Shown here: positions 24,267 to 33,718 of the stretch, piece after piece
Layout of the letters: each line of letters opens with the position of its first letter
Numbering within the stretch: the stretch's first letter is position 1
Source: Terriglobia bacterium
Lineage (GTDB): Bacteria > Acidobacteriota > Terriglobia > Bryobacterales > Bryobacteraceae
Assembly: GCA_020073615.1 (NCBI GenBank)
Contig: JAIQEX010000024.1
Location: 1 to 60,411, forward strand
DNA length: 60,411 nucleotides
Direction of reading: 5' to 3'
Notes under the pieces: generated by a model
Told to the model about the DNA's origin: nothing
The model's database searches: none
What the model saw: the letters and a program-made list of their open reading frames with translations, nothing else
Program-made: the position numbers and the translations under genes

Positions 24267-24479
24267 ATGGTGTCGATTCGCCTCAGCTCTGAAACCGAAC
24301 GCCGGCTCTCCGATCTGGCCAAGAAGACCGGCCGGACCAAGGCGTCTTATGCTCGCGAACTGATTGAGGACCACCTTGAGGATCTTGAAGACCGTCATGT
24401 GGCCGAGGCGCGCCTGGACAAACGGCGCGCTCCGCTGAGCAGCGCGCAAGTGCGGAAGAATCTTGGTCTGGATCGTTGA
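24267..24479 (+). CDS. Ribbon-helix-helix antitoxin (CopG/RelB-like)
   Basis: The 70-residue protein opens MVSIRLSSETERRLSDLAKK, a typical RHH DNA-binding fold, followed by an acidic helix (LIEDHLEDLEDRHVAEARL) that should bind the toxin. A TATCAT box at 24247-24252 lies 14 bp before ATG 24267, giving a very short leader. The gene overlaps the RelE toxin gene by 17 bp. Confidence 0.87.
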   Translation: MVSIRLSSETERRLSDLAKKTGRTKASYARELIEDHLEDLEDRHVAEARLDKRRAPLSSAQVRKNLGLDR

Positions 24480-24729
24480 GTACGACCCCGGCGCGGAGAA
24501 GGACTTGCGGAGGCTCGACAAGAGCGTCCAGCGGGAGATTCTCGATTACCTGGACAATCGCATCGCGAGAGAGGCTGATCCACAGCGCTTTGGAAAGCCT
24601 CTGCGCCATAGCCGGTACGGGCTGTGGAGATATCGGGGCCGCGATTATCGCATCGTCTGCGAAATTCAACCCAAGCGGCGCGTTGTACTCGTGGTCGCGG
24701 TGGGCCACAGACGAAGCGTTTACGAGTAA
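24463..24729 (+). CDS. RelE/ParE-family toxin
   Basis: The 88-residue protein contains IVEYDPGAEKDLRRLDKSVQ, FGKPLRHSRYGLWRYRGRDY, RIVCEI and VVAVGHRRSVYE, the full RelE core. Its basic and tyrosine residues are those that cleave mRNA in the ribosomal A site. The start is TTG 24463, inside the end of the antitoxin gene, so translation is coupled. It converges with the M28 peptidase. Confidence 0.9.
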   Translation: MVWIVEYDPGAEKDLRRLDKSVQREILDYLDNRIAREADPQRFGKPLRHSRYGLWRYRGRDYRIVCEIQPKRRVVLVVAVGHRRSVYE

Positions 24730-24755
24730 GTCAAGCGCCCGCCCAACTTGCTTGC

Positions 24756-26348
24756 CTACCGATGGAACTGGTCCCCCGGCCGCCAATCCGGCAGCTTCTC
24801 CTGGTTGGCGATGTCCTTCCCCAAAAGGAAGCCGTACTCGGCCGCCTGCTGGAGCGCGGTAAAATCCCAATCCGCGTGGAATTCGTCCGACGGCTGATGG
24901 TAGTGCTTGCTGTTGAACTCCTCGTACGCTTTCAACCCGAAACCCTCCGGCTTGCCGGCGAATTCGGTGGCATGGCCGATGGAAAACGCGGGAATCCCGG
25001 CGTGCGCGAACGAAAAATGGTCGGAACGGAAGTAGTGCCCCTGCTCCGGCGTCGCATCGGGCGCAATCGCCAGGTTGAGGCGCGCGGCGATCTGCTGGGC
25101 CAGCGGCCACACCGTGGTCCGCTCCGCGCCGGTGATCACCACGTCCTTGGCGCGCCCCCAGGGATACAGCGCGTCGTAGTTCAAATCGACGGCCGTCTTG
25201 GCCGCCGGCACCAGCGGATGCGCCGCATAATACGCCGATCCCTTCAGCCCGCCTTCTTCGGCCGTCACCGCCAGGAATAGCGCCGACCGCTTCGGTTTTT
25301 GCGGCAGCGCCGCCCAGGCGCGCGCCATCTCCAGAAGAACGGCGCAGCCCGTGCCGTTGTCGATGGCGCCGTTATAGATGCTGTCGCCGGCGACCGGCGT
25401 GCCGATTCCCAAATGGTCCCAATGCGCGCTGTAGATCACCACTTCGTCCTTCAGCTTGGGATCGCTGCCCGGCACCATCGCCGCCACGTTGCGCGTCTCG
25501 AGCTCGCGGATCTTGGAGGTCATCTTGCCGCGGATCTGGATGCCCAGCGGGATGGGCTTGAAGTCGCGCTGGTTCGAGGCGGCCAGAAGCTCGTCCACCG
25601 TCTTGCCCGCCATCGCCAGCAGCTTCTCGCCCGCCTCGCGCGTCATCCATCCCTGGAAAGAGAGCGCCTTGGCGCCCTCGGCCAGCTTCACCTCCGGGGA
25701 CTCGCGGCCCCACGAATTGCGCACCACCTCCCAGCTATAGCCGGCCGTCGGCGTGGTGTGAATGATGATGGCGCCGCGGGCCCCGCGCCGCAGGGCTTCC
25801 TCGTACTTGTAAACCCAGCGTCCGTAATAGGTGAGCGCGCGGCCCTCGAAGAACTTGGGATCGTCGGAAGGGGGCTCGTTAGTGAACAACACCAGCACCT
25901 TGCCCGCGACGTCCACGCCTTTGAAATCGTCCCAGTTGAATTCGGGCGCGGTGATGCCGTGGCCCACGAAGATGGCCTCGCCTTCGAAGCGGGTCTGCGG
26001 GCGCTGCGTCTGGCTGACGCCCACGAATTCTTCGAGCCATTTGAAATCCGCATTCTTGCCCCACACGGCGGCCGAGAGCTGCGAATCGGGCTGGGTTTCG
26101 ATGCCCACCAGCGGCACCTTCTGAAACCAGGCGCCATCGTCGCCCGCCGGCCTGGCGCCAGCGAGCGCGAACTGCGTGGCGATGTATTCGGTGGCAAGCT
26201 GTCCGCCGCGCTGGCCGACGCCGCGGCCTTCCAGCAGATCGAGCGACAGGAACCGGGTGTGCTCGCGGATGCGCTCCGCCGAGATGGCGCCCTCCTGGGC
26301 GAAGAGGGGGAAAATGGTGATGGCGAGTATTCCGAAAAATCTCATCAT
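24756..26348 (-). CDS. Secreted M28-family zinc aminopeptidase with PA domain
   Basis: The 530-residue protein has a signal peptide (RFFGILAITIFPLFA). A protease-associated insert lies at about 120-270 (GHGITAPEFNWDDFKGVDVA). The M28 metal-binding set is visible: H309 in SAHWDHLG, D330 in GAIDNGTG, E364/E365 in TAEEGG, D388 in AVDLNYD, and H484 in HYHQPSDEF. These bind two zinc ions in aminopeptidase Y/S-type enzymes. It would digest peptides outside the cytoplasm, alongside the S9 enzyme at 15672. It shares a 114-bp divergent control region with the SBBP protein. Confidence 0.9.
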   Translation of the reverse strand: MMRFFGILAITIFPLFAQEGAISAERIREHTRFLSLDLLEGRGVGQRGGQLATEYIATQFALAGARPAGDDGAWFQKVPLVGIETQPDSQLSAAVWGKNADFKWLEEFVGVSQTQRPQTRFEGEAIFVGHGITAPEFNWDDFKGVDVAGKVLVLFTNEPPSDDPKFFEGRALTYYGRWVYKYEEALRRGARGAIIIHTTPTAGYSWEVVRNSWGRESPEVKLAEGAKALSFQGWMTREAGEKLLAMAGKTVDELLAASNQRDFKPIPLGIQIRGKMTSKIRELETRNVAAMVPGSDPKLKDEVVIYSAHWDHLGIGTPVAGDSIYNGAIDNGTGCAVLLEMARAWAALPQKPKRSALFLAVTAEEGGLKGSAYYAAHPLVPAAKTAVDLNYDALYPWGRAKDVVITGAERTTVWPLAQQIAARLNLAIAPDATPEQGHYFRSDHFSFAHAGIPAFSIGHATEFAGKPEGFGLKAYEEFNSKHYHQPSDEFHADWDFTALQQAAEYGFLLGKDIANQEKLPDWRPGDQFHR

Positions 26349-26462
26349 GATGGGATGCCTTTCCGTTTACCGACCATAGCACGAGTGACGGCGTGGGACG
26401 AGATTTCGGAACTTTTCGGCCTCCGCGCCTTTACCATTAATATAGGGTTTATTCCATCAGAC

Positions 26463-29132
26463 ATGAAAACCATAGCAGCGATGTTGGCGGCGTTCAGCGT
26501 CGCCGGGTGGAGCGCCACCCTTCCCCTGGCCTTTGAGCCGAACCGCGGGCAGGCCCTTCCGGGCGCCGATTATGTGGCGCGCACGCGTGGGTACGCGATC
26601 AGCTTCACGGCTGGCCGCGCAGAGTTTCGCTCCCCTGGGTCGCGCCTGGCGACGGTGCTCGCCGGCGCACGCGCCGACGCGCGGGGCGAAGCCGAGGCGC
26701 CGCTCCCCGGCGTGGTGAACTACCTGCGTAAAGGCGATGCCTCGCTCACCGGCATCCCCACTTACGCGCGCATCCGTTATCGCAGCATTTACGCCGGCAT
26801 CGACGTGGTCTACTACGGCAACCAGGGGAGCCTGGAATACGACTTCCTGGTGGCTCCGGGCGCCGACCCCGGACGCATCCGCCTGCGCTACCAGGGTGCG
26901 CGCGGCCTGCGCGTCGATGCCGCGGGCGACCTGCTGATCCAGACCGGTTCGGGCGAGATCCGGCAGCATCGCCCGGTGGTCTACCAGGAGAGCGCGGGCG
27001 CCCGCCGCGAGATTGCCGGCCGCTACCTGCTGCGCGGCGGCAGCGTGCGCTTCGCCCTGGGGCGGTACGATCGGGCGCGCCCGTTAGTGATCGACCCGGC
27101 ACTTTCCTGGGCCACTTATTTCGACTTCGCCAACGCGGACGTCGGTGAGGGCGTGGCTGTGGACGCGGCCGGCAACGTGTATCTGGCGGGCTCGACCATC
27201 TCAAATTTTGGCGACCCTGATGCTTACGTCGCCAAGCTCAACCCGCAAGGCACCAGCGTACTCTACAAGGTTACTTTTGGCGGCAGCGATGACGACCGCG
27301 CCCACGCCGTAGCGGTGGATTCGGCGGGCAACATCTATGTGGCCGGGCACACAATCTCGAGCGACTTCCCGGCGGACAGTACCTACTTTACCCGCGCCGC
27401 CTTTTTCAACGGGCAGCCACACGCGTTCGTGAGCAAGATCAATCCCGCGGCCAACCAGTTGGTATGTTCCCACTACGTGGCTGGCGCGGGGGCGGAGATC
27501 GCCAACGGCATCGCTCTCGACGCGGCCAACAACGCGTACATCGTGGGAGCGACCAACTCAACGGACTTCCTGGTCACCACAGGCACGGCGCAGACGGCGT
27601 ACGCGGGCGGAACGGAGGACGCGTTCGCGATGCGCTTCGACGCCGGCGGTGTCCGTATCTACGGCACCTATCTTGGTGGCAGCCTGGACGATTCCGGGAA
27701 CGCCATTGCCGTGGATGCCTCCGGCAACGTCTACATCACGGGGAGCACCACGTCCACCAATTTCAAAGTGAGCGGCAACGCCTACCAGGCGAAGCTGGCG
27801 GGGGCGACGAACGCGTTCGTGGCCAAGCTCTCGCCCACCGGCACGCTGGTGTATTCCAGCTATCTGGGCGGCTCGGGCAACGACGCCGCTTTCGGAATCG
27901 CTGTGGATTCCAGCGGCGCTGCGTACGTGACCGGCGAAACCGCTTCTACCGATTTCCCCACCCTGAATGCCTTTCAGAAGACTTTCGGCGGCGGCAATGG
28001 CGACATTTTCGTAACCAAGGTGAGCACGGACGGCGCGTCCCTGGCATACTCCACGTACCTGGGCGGCACGGGCGAGGACTTCGGCAATGCCATCGCGCTC
28101 GATGACGGCAAGAATGCTTACATCACCGGTGGGACCAGCTCGCCCGACCTGCCGCTGGCCAATGCATTTCAAACCACCAACCAGGGCTCTCTAAATGGCA
28201 TGGTGGCGGCTCTCGATTCCACCGGCTCCGCGCTGGTGCTGTCCAGCTATCTGGGCGGCAACGGAAGCGGCGGCACGGGCGGCGATTCCGGCAACGCCAT
28301 TTCCGCCACCTGCGCGGGCGGCCTGGTGGTGGCGGGCACCACCGCCTCCACCAATTTCCCGGCGACGGCGGGCGCCGTGTTCACCAATTATTCGGGCGCC
28401 GGCAGCGATGCCTTCGTGGCCCAGATCTCGCCCGGCGGCGGAACCGCGGCGATCAACGACGGCGGCATCGTGAACGCCGCGGCGCCCGCGCCCGGCCCCG
28501 TCGCGCCCGGCTCGCAGATTTCGATCTTCGGCAGCGGCATGGCGCAGGCGGCGGTGCTCAACACCGCGGTTTCCTGGCCCACCAGCCTTGCCGGCGCCAC
28601 CGTCACCATCAACGGCGTTCCCGCGCCCATCCTGTTTTCGAGCGCCGGGCAAATCAACGCGCAGGTGCCCTACGAGGTGGCGCCGGGCCCCGCCACGGCC
28701 ACCGTCACCACTGCTTTCTGTACCAGTCCGCCGGTCAGCTTCACCGTGGTTCCCGCCGCGCCGTACATCTATCCGTTTGCGGACAACTTCGCCATCGTCA
28801 ACCCCGATGGCACGGCCAACAACGCCACCCATCCGGTACATCCCGGCCCCACCGTCTTCGTCCTGGTCTTCTTCACGGGCATCGGCGCGGTGGATGCACC
28901 GGTGGCAAGCGGCGCCCCCGCCTCGGCCACCAACCTCTCCCGCCCCACGGCACCCTTCAGCGCCAAGGTGGGAACATCCGACGCTACGGTCTTCATCGCA
29001 CTGGCGGCGCCCTATGTCGGCTTCGCGCAAGCCAATGTGCAGGTGCCCGCCGGTCTTGCTCCCGGCAAGTACCCGCTCACCATCACCGTGGGAGGCGTGG
29101 CCAGCAACGCCGCCACGCTGTACGTGCAATAG
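26463..29132 (+). CDS. SBBP-repeat beta-propeller protein with TIGR03437-like C-terminal domain
   Basis: The 889-residue protein starts at ATG 26463; the open frame continues far upstream only as antisense to the M28 gene. It has a signal peptide and an N-terminal domain (LAFEPNRGQALPGADYVAR). At least six SBBP-type units follow from about residue 225 to 660 (for example GNVYITGSTTSTNFKVSGNA, VYSSYLGGSGNDAAFGIAVD). The final ~220 residues (NAAAPAPGPVAPGSQISIFG ... INGVPAPILF ... QVPYEVAPG) match the C-terminal domain that is greatly expanded in Solibacter. Likely a large secreted surface protein; no enzyme motif seen. Confidence 0.88.
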   Translation: MKTIAAMLAAFSVAGWSATLPLAFEPNRGQALPGADYVARTRGYAISFTAGRAEFRSPGSRLATVLAGARADARGEAEAPLPGVVNYLRKGDASLTGIPTYARIRYRSIYAGIDVVYYGNQGSLEYDFLVAPGADPGRIRLRYQGARGLRVDAAGDLLIQTGSGEIRQHRPVVYQESAGARREIAGRYLLRGGSVRFALGRYDRARPLVIDPALSWATYFDFANADVGEGVAVDAAGNVYLAGSTISNFGDPDAYVAKLNPQGTSVLYKVTFGGSDDDRAHAVAVDSAGNIYVAGHTISSDFPADSTYFTRAAFFNGQPHAFVSKINPAANQLVCSHYVAGAGAEIANGIALDAANNAYIVGATNSTDFLVTTGTAQTAYAGGTEDAFAMRFDAGGVRIYGTYLGGSLDDSGNAIAVDASGNVYITGSTTSTNFKVSGNAYQAKLAGATNAFVAKLSPTGTLVYSSYLGGSGNDAAFGIAVDSSGAAYVTGETASTDFPTLNAFQKTFGGGNGDIFVTKVSTDGASLAYSTYLGGTGEDFGNAIALDDGKNAYITGGTSSPDLPLANAFQTTNQGSLNGMVAALDSTGSALVLSSYLGGNGSGGTGGDSGNAISATCAGGLVVAGTTASTNFPATAGAVFTNYSGAGSDAFVAQISPGGGTAAINDGGIVNAAAPAPGPVAPGSQISIFGSGMAQAAVLNTAVSWPTSLAGATVTINGVPAPILFSSAGQINAQVPYEVAPGPATATVTTAFCTSPPVSFTVVPAAPYIYPFADNFAIVNPDGTANNATHPVHPGPTVFVLVFFTGIGAVDAPVASGAPASATNLSRPTAPFSAKVGTSDATVFIALAAPYVGFAQANVQVPAGLAPGKYPLTITVGGVASNAATLYVQ

Positions 29133-29134
29133 GG

Positions 29135-29539
29135 CTACTCCAGGCCCAGCGTCTCCACGATTGCCTCCACGTCGGCCGCCCGCACGCGCACTTCCTCCTT
29201 CATGTGCGCGGGCGCCGGCCGTTCGTCGAACGCCTGGAACAGCGCCATCTTGGCGATGGCGTAGCGCTCGGTGGAAGAAAGCTCGCGCGCGTGCGTTTCC
29301 TGCCACTGGGCGATGGCGCTCTCGCTCACGAGGACTTCCGACGGGCGCCAGCTCTTGCGATCGGCCGAGACGCTGAACACGAACGCCGTGCCGCTCTCGC
29401 CCGCCGACCGGAACGGCCGGTTGCCCTCGTAATAATACTGGTAGACGTAGCCGCTTTGCGCCGAGTACGTCTTCAGGCGGCGCACGGCGGGCGTTCCCGT
29501 CAACGGCGCGTTTTTTTTGGAGAAAAAACCCCGAAACAC
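29135..29539 (-). CDS. Conserved hypothetical protein
   Basis: The 134-residue protein has a GTG start at 29539. It has no signal peptide and is soluble and charged. The middle part (YVYQYYYEGNRPFR and TAFVFSVSADRKSW) looks like a small beta domain, and the C-terminal half is helical (LSSTERYAIAKMALFQAFDE). I recognise no family with a known role. It converges on the SBBP gene with two bases between stops. A run of eight T residues on the plus strand at about 29511-29518 lies within its first codons. Confidence 0.6.
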   Translation of the reverse strand: MFRGFFSKKNAPLTGTPAVRRLKTYSAQSGYVYQYYYEGNRPFRSAGESGTAFVFSVSADRKSWRPSEVLVSESAIAQWQETHARELSSTERYAIAKMALFQAFDERPAPAHMKEEVRVRAADVEAIVETLGLE

Positions 29540-29962
29540 AGCTTAGTTCAAGGCCTGAATCACCCACCGAAAAAGTACTTCAGACCCCTTGACAAATATA
29601 GCAGCAGGGAGCAGACTGTAAGTGGAATCAGGCCGGTAATTGATTCCGACGCCGTTGTTTAGCCGGCCCGCCCAGGGCTGGCGGGAGGTGCCATATAGAA
29701 CCGGGCCAAGATGAGGGCGGCCTCATCCGCGGCAAGTGAACAGGTTGTACGGGAAGCTCCGAACGGTCGGATTAGCCGGTGCCATGCAGTATGGGCACAG
29801 ACGCGTGATGCGCAAAACGGATGATCGCCAACGGGGACTTTCTAGTTCACAATCCGCGCGGTGACCGCCCTTTATCCATTTTGTCTTACCTCGCTTTCGT
29901 TTCTTCCGAGATCTGCTAGAATCAAATCCAAGCATTCATAGTGACTTTGGTGTGGCTTCTTC
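29540..29962. other. 423-bp intergenic region with hairpins and a -35-like box
   Basis: No open frame with family similarity is present. On the plus strand there is TTGACA at 29588-29593 with no good -10. A stem CCCGCC/GGCGGG follows near 29667-29685, then a perfect stem-loop GATGAGG-GCGG-CCTCATC (29710-29727). The remainder holds short inverted segments before the regulator gene at 29963. A structured untranslated leader or small RNA is possible. Confidence 0.35.
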
Positions 29963-31195
29963 ATGTCGCTGGGACATACTCCCGGGCCCTCCCATGCGTC
30001 CGCGCCGGACGGGGAGCCGCCATCGTCTGTTTCCGAAGATCGGATCCGCGAAGAACTCAGCCGCGTGCTCTTGAGCCACGAGTTCCGCTCGAGCAAGCGG
30101 AGCCAGGATTTCCTGCGGTACGTGGTGGAACATACGCTCAGCGGGCGCGGCGACATGCTCAAGGAGCGGACCATCGGCATCGAGGTCTTCGGCCGGTCCA
30201 CCAGTTACGATCCCAGTGACGACGCCACCGTGCGCGTGAAGGCGGGCGAAGTCCGCAAGCGGTTGGGATTGTACTATTCCGACCAGGGTGCGAAGAACCC
30301 CATCCGCATCGAGCTGCCCTCGGGCACCTACGTGCCGGAATTCCACGCCGGCGCCGCACCGGCGCCCTCCGAACTGCCGGTCGATATGGCGCCCGCGGTT
30401 GCGCCACCGGCCGCCATCGCCAGCCGGCGGGTGTTGACGCCGCGGCGCGGCGCAGCGGCGGTGTTTCTGCTGCTGGTGGCTGGCGCGGTGGCATGGGTGG
30501 CAACGCGCGCCGGGGCGACGCCGCTCGACGAGTTTTGGGCGCCCGTGCTGCGGGGCGCATCCCCGGTATCGGTGTGCGCCGCCTTTGTGCCGGTCTGGAG
30601 CATGGATCGCGATCCCGCCCTCTCCGGCCCGACGCATCCCGAGGATTTCGTGGAACTCACCGATCAGTTCGTGGGCGGCGGCGATCTGATCGCCACCTCC
30701 CGCCTGACGGCCATGCTGACGCGCTTGCGGCGGCCCTACCGCGTGCGTGTGGGCAACGACGTTTCCTTCGCCGATTTTCGCACCGGCCCGGTCATCCTGG
30801 TGGGTTATTCCTACACGCGCTGGAAGGAGATCAGCCGGCAGATGCGCTACTTCATCGATGGCTCCAAGGGGCCGATCGGCATCACGGACAACGGCGCGGC
30901 CACCAACTGGACGCTGCCCAATCTGCCACGGGACCGCCGCACCAATGAAGACTACGCCATCGTGTCGCGCGTCTTTCATCCCGACACTCATGCCATGCTG
31001 GTAGAGTTGGCGGGCATCACGCAGTACGGAACCGATGCCGCGGGCGACCTGGTGACCAGCCCCGAGCTGATGTCCGAGGCGCTGCACGAAGCCCCCGCCG
31101 GCTGGCAGAAAAAGAACCTGCAACTGGTCCTGCACGTGAAAGTGATTTCCGGCGCGCCCAGCTCCCCCCGCGTCGTCGCGCGTTATTTCTGGTAG
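29963..31195 (+). CDS. Membrane-anchored DNA-binding-like regulator (acidobacterial type)
   Basis: The 410-residue protein's N-terminal ~110 residues (VLLSHEFRSSKRSQDFLRYV, LKERTIGIEVFGR, YDPSDDATVRVKAGEVRKRL) form a domain I know as common at the N-terminus of acidobacterial membrane proteins, with a winged-helix-like character. A Pro/Ala-rich linker leads to a single transmembrane helix (residues ~158-175, AAAVFLLLVAGAVAWVA). A ~230-residue outer domain follows (GPVILVGYSYTRWKEISRQM). The topology resembles ToxR/CadC: cytoplasmic DNA-binding domain and periplasmic sensor. Regulated genes are not evident. It converges on the carbamoyltransferase gene. Confidence 0.65.
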   Translation: MSLGHTPGPSHASAPDGEPPSSVSEDRIREELSRVLLSHEFRSSKRSQDFLRYVVEHTLSGRGDMLKERTIGIEVFGRSTSYDPSDDATVRVKAGEVRKRLGLYYSDQGAKNPIRIELPSGTYVPEFHAGAAPAPSELPVDMAPAVAPPAAIASRRVLTPRRGAAAVFLLLVAGAVAWVATRAGATPLDEFWAPVLRGASPVSVCAAFVPVWSMDRDPALSGPTHPEDFVELTDQFVGGGDLIATSRLTAMLTRLRRPYRVRVGNDVSFADFRTGPVILVGYSYTRWKEISRQMRYFIDGSKGPIGITDNGAATNWTLPNLPRDRRTNEDYAIVSRVFHPDTHAMLVELAGITQYGTDAAGDLVTSPELMSEALHEAPAGWQKKNLQLVLHVKVISGAPSSPRVVARYFW

Positions 31196-31252
31196 CCCGC
31201 AAACGCGACGCGGAGGCGCGAGGAGCAAGCCGAGACTCCCTGGAGGAAGCGG

Positions 31253-33088
31253 TCAGTCGGGATCGAGCGAAGCCTGGTACGGGCGCGCGAGGCTGCCATC
31301 CTGGTCTTCTTTGCGCAGAAAGCAGTTGCCAATGGCCAGCGCTTCAATGCCCGTGCCCATGAAACAGCGGAAGGCGTCTTCGGGGGTACAGACGATGGGT
31401 TCGCCGCGGACGTTGAAGCTGGTGTTGACGACGACCGGGCAGCCGGTGCGCTCGTGGAAGAGCGAAAGCAGGCGGTGGAAGCGGGGATTGGTCTCGCGGT
31501 GGACCGTTTGGATGCGCGCCGAATAGTCCACGTGGGTGACGGCGGGGATTTCCGAGCGCGGTACGTTGAGCTTCTCGATGCCGAAGAGTTGGTGCTCGGC
31601 GGGCGTCATCTCGCGCCGCCGCGCGGGCGCCACATCGGCCACCAGGAGCATGTAGGGGCTGTCGCCATCGAGCGCGAACCAATCGGCGACATGCTCGCGC
31701 AGCACCGAGGGCGCGAAGGGGCGGAAGCTCTCGCGGTGCTTCACCTTCAAATTGAGCAGCGATTGCATGGTGGGCGAACGGGCATCGCCCAGAATCGAGC
31801 GGGCGCCCAGGGCGCGCGGGCCGAACTCCATGCGGCCCTGAAACCATCCCAGGGCTTGTCCGCGCTCGATGGCGTCCACCGACGTACGCAGCAGGCAATC
31901 TTCGTCCATGACGGAGAAGCGCGCGCCGGCGGAGCGCAGTCGCTCGACGATGGCCGGTTGATCGAAGGCCGGGCCGAGGTAGGAGCCGCGCATGCTGTCG
32001 TGGCAGCCATCGGCGCGGCGGGGCTGGTTGTGGAACGAGAAGTAACAGGCCAGGGCGGCGCCCAGCGCGCCTCCGGCGTCGCCGGCGGCGGGCTGAATCC
32101 ACAGGCGGTCGAAGCGGCCCGCGCGCAGCACCTTGCCGTTGGCGACGCAGTTGAGGGCGACGCCGCCGGCCAGGCACAGGTTGCGGGCGCCGGTCTCGCG
32201 GGCGAGCGATGAGGTGAGGCGCAGGACGACATCGTCCAGGACGGCCTGGATGGAGGCGGCCACATCCATGTGCCGCGGCGTCAACTTCTCGTCGGGCCGG
32301 CGCGGCGGACCGCCGAACAGGGCGTCGAACTTCGCGTTGGTCATGGTGAGGCCGGTGCAGTAGTTGAAATATTCCAGGTTGAGGCGGAAGGAGCCGTCGG
32401 GCTTCACGTCGATGAGGCGGTCGCGGATGAGGCCGGCGAATCGCGGCTGGCCGTAGGGCGCGAGGCCCATGAGCTTGTATTCGCCCGAGTTCACGCGGAA
32501 GCCGGTGTAATAGGTGAAAGCGGAGTAGAGCAGGCCGAGTGAATGGGGGAAGTGGATTTCGCGCAGCACCTGGATGCGATTGCCGCGTCCCATGGCGGCC
32601 GAGGTGGTGGCCCACTCGCCGACGCCGTCCATGGTGAGGATGAGGGCCTCGTCGAACGGGGAGGGGTAGAAGGCGCTGGCGGCATGGCTGAGGTGGTGTT
32701 CGGTGAAGAGCAGCTTCCGGTCGCAATCGAAATTCCGGCCGAACTTTTGCAGCTCGCGGGCGAGCAGCTTTTTCTGGAAGAGCTTTTCGCGAATCCACAA
32801 CGGGACGGCCATGGAGAAGGAGCGGAAGCCGCGCGGGGCGAAGGCGAGGTAGGTTTCGAGGAGGCGCTCGAATTTGAGGAAAGGCTTGTCGTAGAAGACG
32901 ACGTAATCGACGCCGTCGAGGGTCACGCCTTCCTCGGCCAGGCAATACTCGAGGGCATGCCGCGGGAAGCGGGAATCGTGCTTGCGGCGGGTGAAGCGCT
33001 CTTCCTGGGCGGCGGCGACGATTTCTCCGTCGCGCACGAGCGCGGCGGCGCTATCGTGATAGAAGGCGGAGATGCCCAGGATGCGCAT
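31253..33088 (-). CDS. Carbamoyltransferase (NodU/CmcH family)
   Basis: The 611-residue enzyme has two domains. The N-terminal Kae1-like part has GISAFYHDSAAAL, EERFTRRKHD and TEHHLSHAASAF, with metal-binding histidines. TMDGVGEWATTS and LAGGVALNCVANGK follow. The C-terminal YrdC-like part has WFQGRMEFGPRALGARSILG and PVVVNTSFNVRGEPIVC. Family members transfer carbamoyl from carbamoyl phosphate to hydroxyls of sugars or antibiotics. It sits last in a run with SxtJ and DUF5989, a trio I recognise from other genomes near envelope sugar genes. The acceptor is unknown. Confidence 0.9.
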   Translation of the reverse strand: MRILGISAFYHDSAAALVRDGEIVAAAQEERFTRRKHDSRFPRHALEYCLAEEGVTLDGVDYVVFYDKPFLKFERLLETYLAFAPRGFRSFSMAVPLWIREKLFQKKLLARELQKFGRNFDCDRKLLFTEHHLSHAASAFYPSPFDEALILTMDGVGEWATTSAAMGRGNRIQVLREIHFPHSLGLLYSAFTYYTGFRVNSGEYKLMGLAPYGQPRFAGLIRDRLIDVKPDGSFRLNLEYFNYCTGLTMTNAKFDALFGGPPRRPDEKLTPRHMDVAASIQAVLDDVVLRLTSSLARETGARNLCLAGGVALNCVANGKVLRAGRFDRLWIQPAAGDAGGALGAALACYFSFHNQPRRADGCHDSMRGSYLGPAFDQPAIVERLRSAGARFSVMDEDCLLRTSVDAIERGQALGWFQGRMEFGPRALGARSILGDARSPTMQSLLNLKVKHRESFRPFAPSVLREHVADWFALDGDSPYMLLVADVAPARRREMTPAEHQLFGIEKLNVPRSEIPAVTHVDYSARIQTVHRETNPRFHRLLSLFHERTGCPVVVNTSFNVRGEPIVCTPEDAFRCFMGTGIEALAIGNCFLRKEDQDGSLARPYQASLDPD

Positions 33089-33100
33089 GGGGCTCGAGAA

Positions 33101-33250
33101 TCAGAACAGGGTGTAGATGAAGGGCGCCACGGCGGAGCTCTGGGCCACCACGAGGAGGGCGCCGAAGAGGAGCATGACGGCGAGGATGGGGAACAGCCAG
33201 AATTTCTTTCGCGCTTTGAGGAAAGCCCACAGCTCGGCGGCCAACGACAC
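33101..33250 (-). CDS. DUF5989-type small membrane protein
   Basis: The 49-residue protein starts at GTG 33250, preceded by AGGAG with five to six bases of spacing. A short amphipathic segment (LAAELWAFLKARKKFW) is followed by one transmembrane helix (LFPILAVMLLFGALLVVAQ). This matches the small DUF5989 proteins found beside carbamoyltransferases and SxtJ. It probably acts as an accessory subunit. Confidence 0.8.
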   Translation of the reverse strand: MSLAAELWAFLKARKKFWLFPILAVMLLFGALLVVAQSSAVAPFIYTLF

Positions 33251-33258
33251 GTTGTCTC

Positions 33259-33681
33259 CTAGAATTGATGCGCCATGCTCTCGGGAGCGGGGCCGGGCGG
33301 ATTGCGCTCCAGCCAGTAGGTTTCCGCCGCGGGGTCGAAGCGCAGGCGCAGCGGGTCCTTGCCGCGCAGCCGGAAGAGCACGGCCATGGGCGTAAACACT
33401 CCGTAGAAGAGCAGGCCGGTGACGAGCGGGGTCACGATGCGGTTCAACAGCGTGGCCAGGCGGGTCCACGCGCGATTCAGGGGATGAAGCACGGAGGGCC
33501 GGATAGCCGTGGCCAGGAAAAAGCCGCCGCTCACGGGGAGCGCCCACCAGCGGATGGGCCGGGAATGAACGAGGGGCCAGAGGGCCAGCAGGGCGAACAG
33601 GGCGGTGAACACGGCGCCAAAGGCGCGGTCGCTGCCGACGGGGATTTCGTCCTTTCTGCTGAAGTCTTCGTGCGCACTCAT
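33259..33681 (-). CDS. SxtJ-family membrane protein
   Basis: The 140-residue protein starts at ATG 33681 with GGAGGAG upstream. It has three to four hydrophobic segments (AVFTALFALLALWPLV, WWALPVSGGFFLATAI, IVTPLVTGLLFYGVFTPMAV) and a conserved short C-tail (LRGKDPLRLRFDP) typical of SxtJ. In saxitoxin and other clusters SxtJ accompanies a carbamoyltransferase. It precedes the DUF5989 gene by eight bases and is part of the same transcription unit. Confidence 0.8.
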   Translation of the reverse strand: MSAHEDFSRKDEIPVGSDRAFGAVFTALFALLALWPLVHSRPIRWWALPVSGGFFLATAIRPSVLHPLNRAWTRLATLLNRIVTPLVTGLLFYGVFTPMAVLFRLRGKDPLRLRFDPAAETYWLERNPPGPAPESMAHQF

Positions 33682-33718
33682 GGATCGAGCTCCTCCGGTT
33701 ATTTTAGCGGATGGGGAG

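Noticed and set aside
25299-26462. Long N-terminal extension of the SBBP protein frame
   Set aside because: Antisense to the M28 peptidase; the signal peptide starts at ATG 26463.
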